From contig CALDEM010000022.1 in NCBI GenBank assembly GCA_937942435.1, positions 1 to 35,940 of the forward strand: a stretch of DNA of 35,940 nucleotides, written 5' to 3'. The notes under the pieces were generated by a model, which saw nothing but the letters and a program-made list of their open reading frames with translations, made no database searches and was not told where the DNA came from. The DNA comes from an uncultured Saprospiraceae bacterium. GTDB taxonomy: Bacteria; Bacteroidota; Bacteroidia; Chitinophagales; Saprospiraceae. The stretch's first letter is position 1. Every line of letters begins with the position of its first letter. Positions 1 to 8,544 of the stretch are shown here, one piece after another. Made by a program: the position numbers and the translations under genes.

Positions 1-141
1 TTTACGCTCAACGAGGCACTCATAGGAGCCAAATTCTTAACCCTAATAATCTTCGTTGCGGCTTACTATAACTGCAGAAGATATTATATCAATCATGCAC
101 AGCATAAAAGAAGGAGTCAAATTCTAAGACCATCAAGTTAA
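1..141 (+). CDS. C-terminal end of a truncated small membrane protein
   Basis: The first 46 codons are open in frame 1 from the window edge and end at TAA 139-141. The visible part has one hydrophobic stretch (FLTLIIFVAAYY) followed by a basic, polar tail (residues such as RRYY, HKRR), like the last membrane helix and cytosolic tail of the small membrane proteins that follow. I infer that it is another member of that tandem set, but the conserved N-terminal part lies outside the window, so this is unproven. The start and the full length are unknown. Confidence 0.45.
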   Translation, partial: FTLNEALIGAKFLTLIIFVAAYYNCRRYYINHAQHKRRSQILRPSS

Positions 142-309
142 TTTAACCAACTGCTAAGTAAAGAAAACATACAATCACTTCACGAATGGGCTAAAATCCA
201 AGGCGTTGAATATTACGATGTGCAATTAGAAATTGCAACCCAACTTGCTACCTCGATAGAAGCTCAGATGTTCAAAGATCTTATTTCCAAGAAATCCATA
301 GAATTATAA
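142..309 (+). pseudogene. Decayed 5' copy of the YYDVQLE membrane-protein gene
   Basis: From 151 to about 280 the DNA is nearly the same as the first 130 bases of the gene starting at 1055: the first 80 bases differ at only about six places. The reading frame is open to TAA 307-309 and would give about 52 residues containing GVEYYDVQLEI. The GTG start of the intact copy is CTG here, the conserved VDH is replaced by ATQ, and everything after the first 45 codons, including the membrane helices, is missing. It sits directly after the stop of the preceding gene in the same frame. I read it as a relic of tandem duplication or unequal recombination rather than a working gene. Confidence 0.7.
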
Positions 310-319
310 ATCCAGCAGT

Positions 320-976
320 ATGCTAAACAAAGAAGAAATAGATTTAGTCGAAAGAGCAATTGCCTCAAGAATGAATACTGACATCCCTATTGTAAAATTA
401 GAAATAGCGGATCACATCATCACCGATATTGAAAAGAGAATGACAGAGGATAGCTCCATATCTTTTTACAATTCACTTAAAACATCATTGAGAAACTATG
501 GGGGACAAAAAGAGATTATCAAGACACTTCAATCAAAGTCACGAAGAAGCCAGATTGAAGTTGTCAAGAGAACACTAAAATCCATCAGCTGGATTGAACT
601 CACAATATCAGTTATGCTATTACTTTTTCTTTTACAAAGCGGATTTGCTAAGAACACGAATCTTAGCATATTATATAAAACCTCCATGATTCCGATTGCT
701 TATGTTGTCTACAAGAGATTTGTAAGTAGCAAAAGAAGAGTACACTTATTGACAGATGGAATTCTCTTTAGCACCATTCTTCCCTACTGCTTGGTAATGA
801 CTTGTTTTGCTGTGATCAAAGAAAATGACACAATTCTCACTTTAGTATCCTCCTCGATAATTTTTACAATGACATATATTTCAAGCATTTATATGCTTTT
901 AAGACATCGAGTTGTACATAGAATGATGATGGAGGAACTGGAAGTTCTAAATAAATTAACTGCAAGCTCTTCATAA
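320..976 (+). CDS. Small membrane protein, divergent member of the tandem family
   Basis: This is a 218-residue protein of unknown function that starts at an ATG 10 bases after the relic. The N-terminal ~90 residues are soluble and helical, with KLEIADHIITDIEKRM, which matches the LEIVDHLATSLEAQM of the next gene in position and pattern. The C-terminal half has about four hydrophobic helices (roughly residues 91-112, 117-132, 143-165 and 172-195). It lacks the YYDV and HHLYWSW segments of the next two genes, so it is a distant paralogue. The layout of a short helical cytosolic module plus a four-helix membrane block recalls HAAS-type proteins that often sit beside PadR regulators, but no PadR gene is visible here. 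That link is only a suggestion. Confidence 0.6.
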   Translation: MLNKEEIDLVERAIASRMNTDIPIVKLEIADHIITDIEKRMTEDSSISFYNSLKTSLRNYGGQKEIIKTLQSKSRRSQIEVVKRTLKSISWIELTISVMLLLFLLQSGFAKNTNLSILYKTSMIPIAYVVYKRFVSSKRRVHLLTDGILFSTILPYCLVMTCFAVIKENDTILTLVSSSIIFTMTYISSIYMLLRHRVVHRMMMEELEVLNKLTASSS

Positions 977-1054
977 ATGGCGGAATTAGTTAACCATCAT
1001 GTAGTTTGAAACACAAAATGATGTAACACCAATCTTTTATAACGAATCAGTTAG

Positions 1055-1744
1055 GTGCTCAGCAAAGAAAACATACAATCACTTCACAAATGGACTAAAA
1101 TCCAAGGCGTTGAATATTACGATGTACAATTAGAAATTGTAGATCATCTTGCGACATCACTTGAAGCTCAGATGTCCAAGAATCCAAACCAAGACCTTCA
1201 GGCGGTATTTGATCATGAGATACGGTTCTGGTCAAAAGATAAAATCACTAAGCTCATCAAAGAAAAAAATCATCACCTATATTGGAGCTGGACCAAAAAG
1301 ATATGGAGGCTTATATCAGAGTATTTTAGGCTTCCAAAGGTTATCATCTGGATTACTTTGAGTGTTGTTATTTACTATTCCGTTTTACTTTATGGTAATT
1401 TTGAGGTCACAAGCACTACTTTCTATAAAGTTAATCTATGGACATTTTTAGGTTATAGCATACTACGCGTTTTTAAAATAGAACGAATCTTCTACTTTAG
1501 AAAACCCAGGCTTCTCACCGTAAAGGCTTTCTTTGATACTGCAATCTTTGTTTTCTTACCAGTAGATTTTGTTGTAATTTTCTTAAACTCAACTAACTAT
1601 ACTTTCATTGCTGATCACATCAATATGGTCCACAGTGTGGTCATGGGATTCATGCTCATCATCGCTCATGCGATTATAATTGAACTTCCTAAGAAGCTAA
1701 GGACAGAAACATCAGAGTACTATAAACACTTAAAACTGTCTTAG
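1055..1744 (+). CDS. Small membrane protein with YYDVQLEIVDH motif (copy A)
   Basis: This 229-residue protein of unknown function starts at GTG 1055. No ATG is available upstream, and the start is supported by alignment with the next gene. Residues 1-45 hold the motif GVEYYDVQLEIVDHLA, a linker follows, then KEKNHHLYWSWTKKIW at about 70-85, and four hydrophobic helices run from about residue 97 to 215. The stop TAG 1742-1744 directly abuts the ATG of the next gene, so the two are probably translationally coupled. The two proteins share both motifs and the same length and are clear paralogues. A decayed copy of this gene's 5' end lies at 142-309. Confidence 0.7.
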   Translation: MLSKENIQSLHKWTKIQGVEYYDVQLEIVDHLATSLEAQMSKNPNQDLQAVFDHEIRFWSKDKITKLIKEKNHHLYWSWTKKIWRLISEYFRLPKVIIWITLSVVIYYSVLLYGNFEVTSTTFYKVNLWTFLGYSILRVFKIERIFYFRKPRLLTVKAFFDTAIFVFLPVDFVVIFLNSTNYTFIADHINMVHSVVMGFMLIIAHAIIIELPKKLRTETSEYYKHLKLS

Positions 1745-2458
1745 ATGCCCAACTTAGACACCCACTACATACAAGAGATCCACAAATGGATAAAGTCCCT
1801 CAACATCAACTACTATGATGTCGAGCTTGAGTTAGTCGATCACATAGCCAGCGGTGTTGAAGAAGAATTAGCTAAAAACAACCCTCGACAAACTATAGAT
1901 CTGGTCGTATCAGAATTACAAAAGTGGCCAGTTGAAAAGATCAATGCTCTAATCAAAGAGAAAAAGCATCACCTATATTGGAGTTGGAATAAGAAGTTAT
2001 GGGGCTACTTGGTTAGTTATTTTAAACTCCCTAAAGTTTTGATTTTACTTGCCCTAACTGGTTGTTTCAGCATAACTCTGTTGAATAGTCAAAATCCAAA
2101 TCAAATTATTGATTATGGGATTAAAACCACAACCTTACTTTATGTGATATGGCTGATGCATACTTGGTTTTTCTCCTATAAAAAAGGAAATGGCGATCTA
2201 ACTCTTATCTCATCCGAAGCCTATCACAAAACAATAGGTGGTATCCCTGTGCTTCCATACCTGCTATTTGATATGCATGGCAAGTTCCAGCTAATGGAGC
2301 TAACTATTGCTAAGATTGTATTGTTCAGCTTTCTATTATCAATCTGCATTATCATGCTCCATGCTTTCTTTGTTATCTTTCCTAAGCAGCTGAAAGAAGA
2401 CACTGTAGCTTATTATGATCACCTAAACACTCACTACTTAGGCACTAAGACGGTCTGA
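1745..2458 (+). CDS. Small membrane protein with YYDVELELVDH motif (copy B)
   Basis: This 237-residue paralogue of the preceding gene begins at the base after its stop codon. It has NYYDVELELVDHIA near residues 21-35, KEKKHHLYWSWNKKLW near 76-91 and four hydrophobic segments in the C-terminal part, ending in a basic FPKQLKEDTVAYYDHL tail that also matches copy A. The conserved acidic and histidine residues (E..DH) and the HHLYWSW block just before the first helix are the features most likely to matter for function. I do not recognise a characterised homologue. A weak hairpin without a clear T-run lies about 100 bases downstream (2557-2576). Confidence 0.7.
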   Translation: MPNLDTHYIQEIHKWIKSLNINYYDVELELVDHIASGVEEELAKNNPRQTIDLVVSELQKWPVEKINALIKEKKHHLYWSWNKKLWGYLVSYFKLPKVLILLALTGCFSITLLNSQNPNQIIDYGIKTTTLLYVIWLMHTWFFSYKKGNGDLTLISSEAYHKTIGGIPVLPYLLFDMHGKFQLMELTIAKIVLFSFLLSICIIMLHAFFVIFPKQLKEDTVAYYDHLNTHYLGTKTV

Positions 2459-2673
2459 CCATCACTAGGTCCAACATTTCCATCCAAAGTATTCTTAGTA
2501 TTAAATCTTCCTACTAGTTCTTTATTCGATCAATAGTACCTGATAAGAAAAAGTTACTCTTGACCTTTCTCAAGAGCATTTTGGCTACTACCCGACAATG
2601 ATAGAGACTGCCTTCTTTCTCAAACACTTGGGCAAGATTATTGACACTCAAAGCTTATCCCTATACCCCAACT

Positions 2674-3714
2674 ATGTTAAGATTAACCAGTTTATTTATA
2701 GCCTCCTTGTGCTGTTATTACTCCGTTAGTTCACAAAGTTCGCTATTCGCGGATCTGTCAGGAGATACACTTTTGGATAAAATAGTGGAAGACTATAGAC
2801 CCACAAATGTACTTAGGTATAGCACAGCTAAGGACGTTATGTATGCTGAGATATACAATGTAGATGACAGTGTCAGTTGTGTTTATAGTGGACATACGAT
2901 AGACTTGCCAAGTGGCATAGACCCTTCTGTCTATCTATACACCAATGGTTCTTCAGATGGTATAAACGCAGAACATACTTATCCTAGAAGCAAAGGTGCA
3001 GCAGAAGTATACGGTAATGGATATTCGGATCTACATCACCTTTTCCCAACGAGGAGTGCTATCAATACCTCACGAGACAACTTCCCATTTGGAGAGATCG
3101 ATGATGACAAGGCAACCTCATGGTTCTCTGACAACAAAGCGCTATCCACAATCCCAAGCGATCTCATCGACAACTATAGCGAGCGGATTAATGGGATGTT
3201 TGAACCAAGAGAAGATCATAAAGGAAATGTAGCCAGGGCGATATTCTACTTTTATACGATGTACGAAGAGGATGCACTTGATGCAGATCCTGATTTTTTC
3301 GAAAATCAAAGAGCTACCTTAAGCAGATGGCACATCCAAGATCCTGCAGATGATCTTGAAATAGAAAGAACACATAAAATAGCAGCCTATCAAGGTGGAC
3401 TAGCTAATCCATTCGTTATAGATTGCTCTTTATCCAATCGCACCTATTGTCAAGAGTTTGATCTAACCTGCGCTTCACTTACAACTCCAGTTGACGACTT
3501 AGAACAAACTACTATTAAGCTTTATCCAAGTCCAGTTGTTGATCGACTTTATGTTGAAGCAGAAGGCCAGTCACAAGTTCGCGTGTTTGATATGACTGGG
3601 CGGCAACTCATGAGTAAAGAATTTTTTAATCAAAGAGAACTTGATTTTACCTCAATTCAATCAGGGACTTACATCGTGGTGATCAAAGATCGTACGTTTA
3701 AAATAGTAAAGTGA
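2674..3714 (+). CDS. Secreted endonuclease I with T9SS sorting domain
   Basis: This 346-residue protein of the bacterial endonuclease I family (non-specific DNA/RNA nucleases such as EndA and Vvn) should act outside the cell. The start is ATG 2674, which gives a clean signal peptide (MLRLTSLFIASLCCYY); an in-frame TTG at 2641 would add 11 non-hydrophobic residues. The family core is visible as NAEHTYPRS (His101), DLHHLFPT (His121/His122) and SRDNFPFGE (Asn136), the metal-binding and catalytic segment. From about residue 276 to the end the chain has the typical C-terminal type IX sorting domain, with YPSPVVDRLYVE, VFDMTGRQL, SGTYIVVI and a basic final FKIVK. Export by the Sec and type IX systems, with nutrient or DNA scavenging as the role, is inferred. 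It is a single gene converging on the acylase. Confidence 0.88.
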   Translation: MLRLTSLFIASLCCYYSVSSQSSLFADLSGDTLLDKIVEDYRPTNVLRYSTAKDVMYAEIYNVDDSVSCVYSGHTIDLPSGIDPSVYLYTNGSSDGINAEHTYPRSKGAAEVYGNGYSDLHHLFPTRSAINTSRDNFPFGEIDDDKATSWFSDNKALSTIPSDLIDNYSERINGMFEPREDHKGNVARAIFYFYTMYEEDALDADPDFFENQRATLSRWHIQDPADDLEIERTHKIAAYQGGLANPFVIDCSLSNRTYCQEFDLTCASLTTPVDDLEQTTIKLYPSPVVDRLYVEAEGQSQVRVFDMTGRQLMSKEFFNQRELDFTSIQSGTYIVVIKDRTFKIVK

Positions 3715-3785
3715 CGCTCTTAATTTCTGCTTTGAAGCATTGCCACGTTAACTTATTGCATATTTATCTATCACATAATACTTAA

Positions 3786-6200
3786 TCACTGAGGCTTCAG
3801 AATCGTCCGATAATCAGTAACACTTTCCACCTTCTTTCTTGTGTAAAACAATGGAAAGAACTGATCCTTTGCCCACATGTCAAACAAGTTTTTATAATGG
3901 GGATGATCTGGGTTTCCATTTTGTCCTGGCGTGTTAGTCGCTAAAGTATGATCCCAATCTCCCACATCACAGATCACTCTAAAGGATGCGCCTGAGGGCT
4001 GGTTGTCCTGGCCACCTGTGTTATTGACTGTAAGGCTGTAACCACCTCTTGGCGCAGGGCCAACATCAAGTTTCTTTCTTACCGCTGCAGATACAGCACT
4101 ACTCATGGGATGTCTTAGCGTAACATGTTTGTAATCAGCTTGCCCATACTGCCAATCTTCCATGTTCTTACCCAACTTGGATGAAAGCGCTGCCACTGTT
4201 TTTTGCAAGGCACTCTGTAGAACTGCATCTCTGCCCTTCAATGGATCATCTCCAAAATCACCATCTGGCAAGTACAACCATTCTATGATTCTCTTTATGG
4301 GTACACTAACATCAACACCTTGATCAGGTGGTACTTTCAAGTAGGTAATAGCTTTCTTGATTTGTTTTTCTAATTCGTTATAGATACCTGCAGCTTTAGA
4401 ATCCGGCGTCATGTGATAATCCCAAGATTGTAAAAGTGCTAAAGCCTTCTTATCCATGTCAGTTGAACCTGCGATATTTTTATACAATGGTAGGATCTGG
4501 CGAGCTGGTATGGCAAGATAATCAGTCTGCAATGCCGCCATATCGGCCATGCTATGACTTCGACCATTCTTCAAGACTTCTAAAACTCTATCTCCCCGAT
4601 ACGGATCTGACCATTGGTATGATACAGCATCCCAATGTTGATAATCTCTTGGAGTGACATTTTCGTTAGACGTATTGATGATACCTGAGGCTGGGTTATA
4701 AGATGAAGGCTTCGCTATGATGGGTAGATATCCCGACCATTCGTACCTGCCATCTCCAGGCACTGGTATCAGCCCACTCCATCCTGACCTTACTGGTGCG
4801 ATGCCGACTGCTTGCCAACCGATGTTTCCTTCTCGGTCTGCCCAGATCATATTCTCTCCAGGGATATGACTATAGTTACATGCTTCTTTAAATTCTTCCC
4901 AGTTCTTCGCTTGATTCATCCTAAGACTGGCGAGATAAGGAGACCCTCCAACTTCTAACCAACCACATCTGATCGCATAAGCGACATCATTGGATTCATC
5001 AATCTTAGTGACTGGACCATGTCTTGTATAGGCGTGCTCCACTTCTACATCATCCTGACCTTTCACTTTTATAATGTCTTTGATGATCGTCATCGACTCC
5101 CACTGACCTCGATACTTATACTTGTGCGGATCATCGGGATGCAACTCATAGACATAGAGATCTTCAGCATCAGTCCTGTAAACTGTAAGCCCCCAAGCAC
5201 CATGTTGATTGTGGCCGATAGATATACCCGGTATCTCTGGTTCTCCTCCACCGATCACATCCCAACCTGGAGCAACAAGGTGAGCCATGTACCTTAGCGA
5301 AGGTGTAGATTGTCTTCTATGTGGATCATTGGCCATAATTGGAAATCCTGACTCCGTCAGACTCCCATCAATCACCCAATTGTTACTTCCGATATCTTGC
5401 AGATCATCACGTACAAAAGCTTCATACGATGCATCCTCAGCTTTCGCCAAATCATAGTAGTTTGATTGGTTACTATGCTCATATGCGATGATGTCACTTG
5501 GTTGAAATTGTAATGGTCTACGATAGGCGTTATACAGCTCGATTACATCTTCTTTAAGCAAGTCAGTATTGATCGCCGGATCTATATCAAGATTTGGTTC
5601 TTGAGGATGAAACCATCCCAGTTCCTTCACTTTCTCTGCCCCTATAGCAGCAACAGCGCGGACTGTAGCTAACTCTGCGCCGATATTTCCTAACAATCCT
5701 TGGTGTCTTGAAATAACGACTGCCGGAGTCCATACTCCAGGCTTGATACCCAAAAGTCCAAACTCCATTGGAAGTTCTTTAGGATTGGCGTTGACATAGC
5801 TGATATAAGCATTGACACCTGCTACATAAGACTCGATGATCGACTTGCCATGAGGATGATAGTGATTCATCTCTTGATCCATATCACCGCGAAACTGAAA
5901 CAAACGAGTACCAATATCTCGTTTAAGTTCTCGCTCTCCCAAGATCTCTGCTACTGTACCAGTTGCTTGTCTCCGCCAGATCTCAAATTGAAATAATCGA
6001 TCCTTAGCAGCATAATATCCTTGAGCAAAAAAGAGATCTTTTTCATTCTGTGCATAGATATGAGGGACGCCCCATCGATCTGTTATAATCTCTACTTCGG
6101 CTTGTAAGCCATCTACATTAAAAGTATTTGTTGATTGACCTTGTAGATCAAGGCTAAAGAAAAAGGTGGCTAAAGAAAAAGCGAATAGTCGAATCATCAT
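3786..6200 (-). CDS. Penicillin acylase family (Ntn hydrolase) precursor
   Basis: This 804-residue secreted amidase precursor belongs to the penicillin G acylase/cephalosporin acylase/AHL-acylase superfamily. The start is ATG 6198-6200 (MMIRLFAFSLATFFF signal peptide); a TTG 18 bases upstream is less likely. The N-terminal alpha chain contains DRWGVPHIYA and the GYYAAKDRLFQFE block. The maturation site is GSNNWV, so Ser272 would become the N-terminal nucleophile of the beta chain after self-cleavage. NDPHR and the C-terminal GGQDNQPSGASFR segment also fit the family. The substrate cannot be told from sequence: beta-lactams, acyl-homoserine lactones and other N-acyl amides are all possible. 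It is separated from the upstream M16 gene by a terminator hairpin, so it is probably its own transcript. Confidence 0.9.
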   Translation of the reverse strand: MMIRLFAFSLATFFFSLDLQGQSTNTFNVDGLQAEVEIITDRWGVPHIYAQNEKDLFFAQGYYAAKDRLFQFEIWRRQATGTVAEILGERELKRDIGTRLFQFRGDMDQEMNHYHPHGKSIIESYVAGVNAYISYVNANPKELPMEFGLLGIKPGVWTPAVVISRHQGLLGNIGAELATVRAVAAIGAEKVKELGWFHPQEPNLDIDPAINTDLLKEDVIELYNAYRRPLQFQPSDIIAYEHSNQSNYYDLAKAEDASYEAFVRDDLQDIGSNNWVIDGSLTESGFPIMANDPHRRQSTPSLRYMAHLVAPGWDVIGGGEPEIPGISIGHNQHGAWGLTVYRTDAEDLYVYELHPDDPHKYKYRGQWESMTIIKDIIKVKGQDDVEVEHAYTRHGPVTKIDESNDVAYAIRCGWLEVGGSPYLASLRMNQAKNWEEFKEACNYSHIPGENMIWADREGNIGWQAVGIAPVRSGWSGLIPVPGDGRYEWSGYLPIIAKPSSYNPASGIINTSNENVTPRDYQHWDAVSYQWSDPYRGDRVLEVLKNGRSHSMADMAALQTDYLAIPARQILPLYKNIAGSTDMDKKALALLQSWDYHMTPDSKAAGIYNELEKQIKKAITYLKVPPDQGVDVSVPIKRIIEWLYLPDGDFGDDPLKGRDAVLQSALQKTVAALSSKLGKNMEDWQYGQADYKHVTLRHPMSSAVSAAVRKKLDVGPAPRGGYSLTVNNTGGQDNQPSGASFRVICDVGDWDHTLATNTPGQNGNPDHPHYKNLFDMWAKDQFFPLFYTRKKVESVTDYRTILKPQ

Positions 6201-6258
6201 ATCCAAGTTTAGAATCAAAAGATAAGACGATAATCCAGAATAACAATTGCTTCAAATG

Positions 6259-6295
6259 AAAAAGGCGAAACACCTTGAAGTGCTTCGCCTTTTTT
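6259..6295 (-). terminator. Intrinsic terminator after the M16 gene pair
   Basis: Arms 6259-6269 (AAAAAGGCGAA) and 6284-6294 (TTCGCCTTTTT) are exact reverse complements around a 14-base centre that can pair three more bases (CAC/GTG). Runs of A on one side and T on the other make it usable in both directions. On the minus strand it follows the stop of the 729-residue M16 protein by 20 bases and precedes the acylase start, so it should end the peptidase operon transcript. Confidence 0.8.
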
Positions 6296-6314
6296 ATATC
6301 GTCAACGAGTTTAA

Positions 6315-8504
6315 TTACTCTATGGTAAATATCGCTTCGTCAACTTCACCGTTCACTTGTATCTCACTTACTGTCATCTTCATCGCTGCTCCACCTGGAA
6401 GCATACCGACTACTGACAAGACATGTGGCATCATGATACCATTGCCAACGTCTTTGTAATCACCTACATCTGTGGTTACAGTTACTGATCCTTGAGGACC
6501 TTCTTGTGTTTCGAGGCTTCTAATCAATAATCCTGTAGCTACATTGTAGTACTCAGAGGATGCTTTACCATTAGCATCTGTGACGACTATGCGATATGCC
6601 TTCTCTCCATCCACATCCTCGATACCTTTCAGCTCGAGCGTTGCACCTTCTTTAACGTAGTATCTCTGAGGGATCACTCTTGCACTTTCTTTCATCGACT
6701 GAAGCTCATCTCCTTCTGTGAATACTTGTGACTGACCCATTTGTGAGACTGACCCTTTCATTCCATCATATTTTTGCTCCATGAAGACCATGGCACCGCT
6801 ACCCATTTTCATGGCCAGTTTATTGTCATTCATTTGATAAAGCTCTATCGTGATGTCTTGTCCCATCATATTAGCACCACTCTTGGTGTATAAGCTTTTT
6901 ATACCCGCTAACTTCGCCTCTCCACCTACGGCATTGATATAATCACCAACGATCTGTGCCGCCGTAATATCTGTCGGAAGTGGTACATCATTTATTTTAA
7001 TTTCATTTGCGAAAGCATCATAGTGAGCGATCTCGCCATCAGCATCAAATACAGAGAGCTTATCCGCAACATCATCTCTGTTACCGACAACTATAATATC
7101 AGCCTTGTCTGGATGGATATACTTCTTAGCCATTGACAAGATGTCTTCTCGCGTAACGGCATTGAGTTTTTTAAGATATACCTGATAGTAGTCAGCAGGC
7201 AAATTATAACGAGCGATATTATATGCAAATCTTGCAATCGTCTGTGGAGACTCAAGCGATCTTGCAAAACCACCTGTCATAAAATTTTTGATATTTTGAA
7301 GATCTTCTTCGTCTACGAGATCTGTTCTGATTCTTTCTAATTCATATAAAAACTGAACGATAGAACTATCTGTAACTTCGCTACGTGTACTTGCTGTCGC
7401 AGAGAAAGAGCCAATCAAAGGATCCGTAGAGATAGAAGAACCTGCTCCGTAAGTATATGCTTTATCTTCTCTCAAGTTGAGGTTTAATCTCCCTGAGAAA
7501 CCCCCACCCAAGATAGTATTCATCACTCTTGCTGGGATGGCATCAACATCACCTGGTTTGATATCCACTGGATTAGCCACTATGATTACACTTTGTACAG
7601 CGCCGTCTTTATGCGCAAAGCTGACATTGCGACTATCTGACATAGCAACAGGTCTTCTTGCTGGCTTCTTAGGCATTGAGCCTTTCCAATTTGAAAAGTA
7701 TTTCTTTGCGACGCCCATCGCTTGATCCTTCGTGATATCACCTACCATAATCAAGTAGGCGTTGGATGGCACGAAGTAATCATTGTAATAAGCTTTCAGA
7801 TCTGCTAATGTGATGTTATTAACATGATCAGGTATCTGGATCTCTCCATAAGGATGATCGTCTCCATAAAGAACCTTAGCCCTGATATTATTGGCTATGC
7901 CATTAGGATCAGTCTTTGCTGATTCTAATCCTGAAAGTACTTGCTTCTTTATCTTATCTAACTCATCTTCTGGAAATGAAGGGTTGTAAAGGACATCTGA
8001 CATGATAGCTAATAGCTTGTCCTGATGCTTTGTCAACGCACTTGCAAAGATACCACTTGAAGATGATGAAAGGTTGGCGCCCAAATAATCCACCGCTGCA
8101 TCTATCTCCGCTTTTGTTTTGGTTGTAGTACCTCTAGCTAAGATATCTCCAGCCATTGCTACTTTCCCAACTTTGTCGCCTTCTCTAATTGGATCATTGA
8201 TCAAGCTCAATTGAAATGATACTTGAGGCACTTTGTGGTTCTCAACTACGATCACTTTCAATCCATTAGGAAGTTCGAAACTCTCTGCTTCTCCAATATT
8301 AATTTGTGGAGCCGGCCCGGCCGCAGGCACGGTTTTTCTAAATGCGTTTTTATCCATGTTGGCCATTTCGTCTTTGGCCATTTGCTCTTTCTCCATCATC
8401 TCTTTAGCTTGACTCTCTGCTGACGCAGCTGAATCAGACACCTTTGGCGAACATGCCGACGTGATGAATAAAAGCGTAATTATAATGTATGATATATATC
8501 TCAT
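6315..8504 (-). CDS. M16 peptidase-like lipoprotein, inactive partner, with C-terminal extra domain
   Basis: This is a 729-residue predicted lipoprotein: MRYISYIIITLLFITSAC puts the lipid-bearing Cys at 18. Residues about 70-490 are an M16 (insulinase/pitrilysin type) double domain. The zinc motif HxxEH is absent; the matching stretch reads AMAGDILARG (117-125). The second half keeps GRLNLNLREDKAYTYG (338-353), the Arg/Tyr segment that in paired M16 enzymes helps bind substrate. This is the usual picture of the non-catalytic subunit of an active/inactive M16 pair, and the active one lies 40 bases upstream. From about residue 500 a separate beta-rich region without M16 motifs is fused on (ELYQMNDNKLAMKM, YYNVATGLLIRSLE), resembling the LolA/outer-membrane lipoprotein-sorting fold. 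That last assignment is tentative. Confidence 0.88.
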   Translation of the reverse strand: MRYISYIIITLLFITSACSPKVSDSAASAESQAKEMMEKEQMAKDEMANMDKNAFRKTVPAAGPAPQINIGEAESFELPNGLKVIVVENHKVPQVSFQLSLINDPIREGDKVGKVAMAGDILARGTTTKTKAEIDAAVDYLGANLSSSSSGIFASALTKHQDKLLAIMSDVLYNPSFPEDELDKIKKQVLSGLESAKTDPNGIANNIRAKVLYGDDHPYGEIQIPDHVNNITLADLKAYYNDYFVPSNAYLIMVGDITKDQAMGVAKKYFSNWKGSMPKKPARRPVAMSDSRNVSFAHKDGAVQSVIIVANPVDIKPGDVDAIPARVMNTILGGGFSGRLNLNLREDKAYTYGAGSSISTDPLIGSFSATASTRSEVTDSSIVQFLYELERIRTDLVDEEDLQNIKNFMTGGFARSLESPQTIARFAYNIARYNLPADYYQVYLKKLNAVTREDILSMAKKYIHPDKADIIVVGNRDDVADKLSVFDADGEIAHYDAFANEIKINDVPLPTDITAAQIVGDYINAVGGEAKLAGIKSLYTKSGANMMGQDITIELYQMNDNKLAMKMGSGAMVFMEQKYDGMKGSVSQMGQSQVFTEGDELQSMKESARVIPQRYYVKEGATLELKGIEDVDGEKAYRIVVTDANGKASSEYYNVATGLLIRSLETQEGPQGSVTVTTDVGDYKDVGNGIMMPHVLSVVGMLPGGAAMKMTVSEIQVNGEVDEAIFTIE

Positions 8505-8544
8505 GTCTTCGTTTCTATATTAAGAAAGGATAATAATTTTCTAA

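Noticed and set aside
2557..2576. CTCTTG/CAAGAG hairpin after the membrane-protein genes as a terminator
   Set aside because: The stem has only six pairs with an eight-base loop and is not followed by a clean T-run; it was kept only as a remark.
3786..6218. Extending the acylase, ATPase, patatin, VOC, kinase, DUF423, ung and endonuclease genes to upstream TTG codons
   Set aside because: In each case the next ATG gives a proper signal peptide, a family-typical N-terminus or an ATGA overlap, while the extra residues do not resemble the family.
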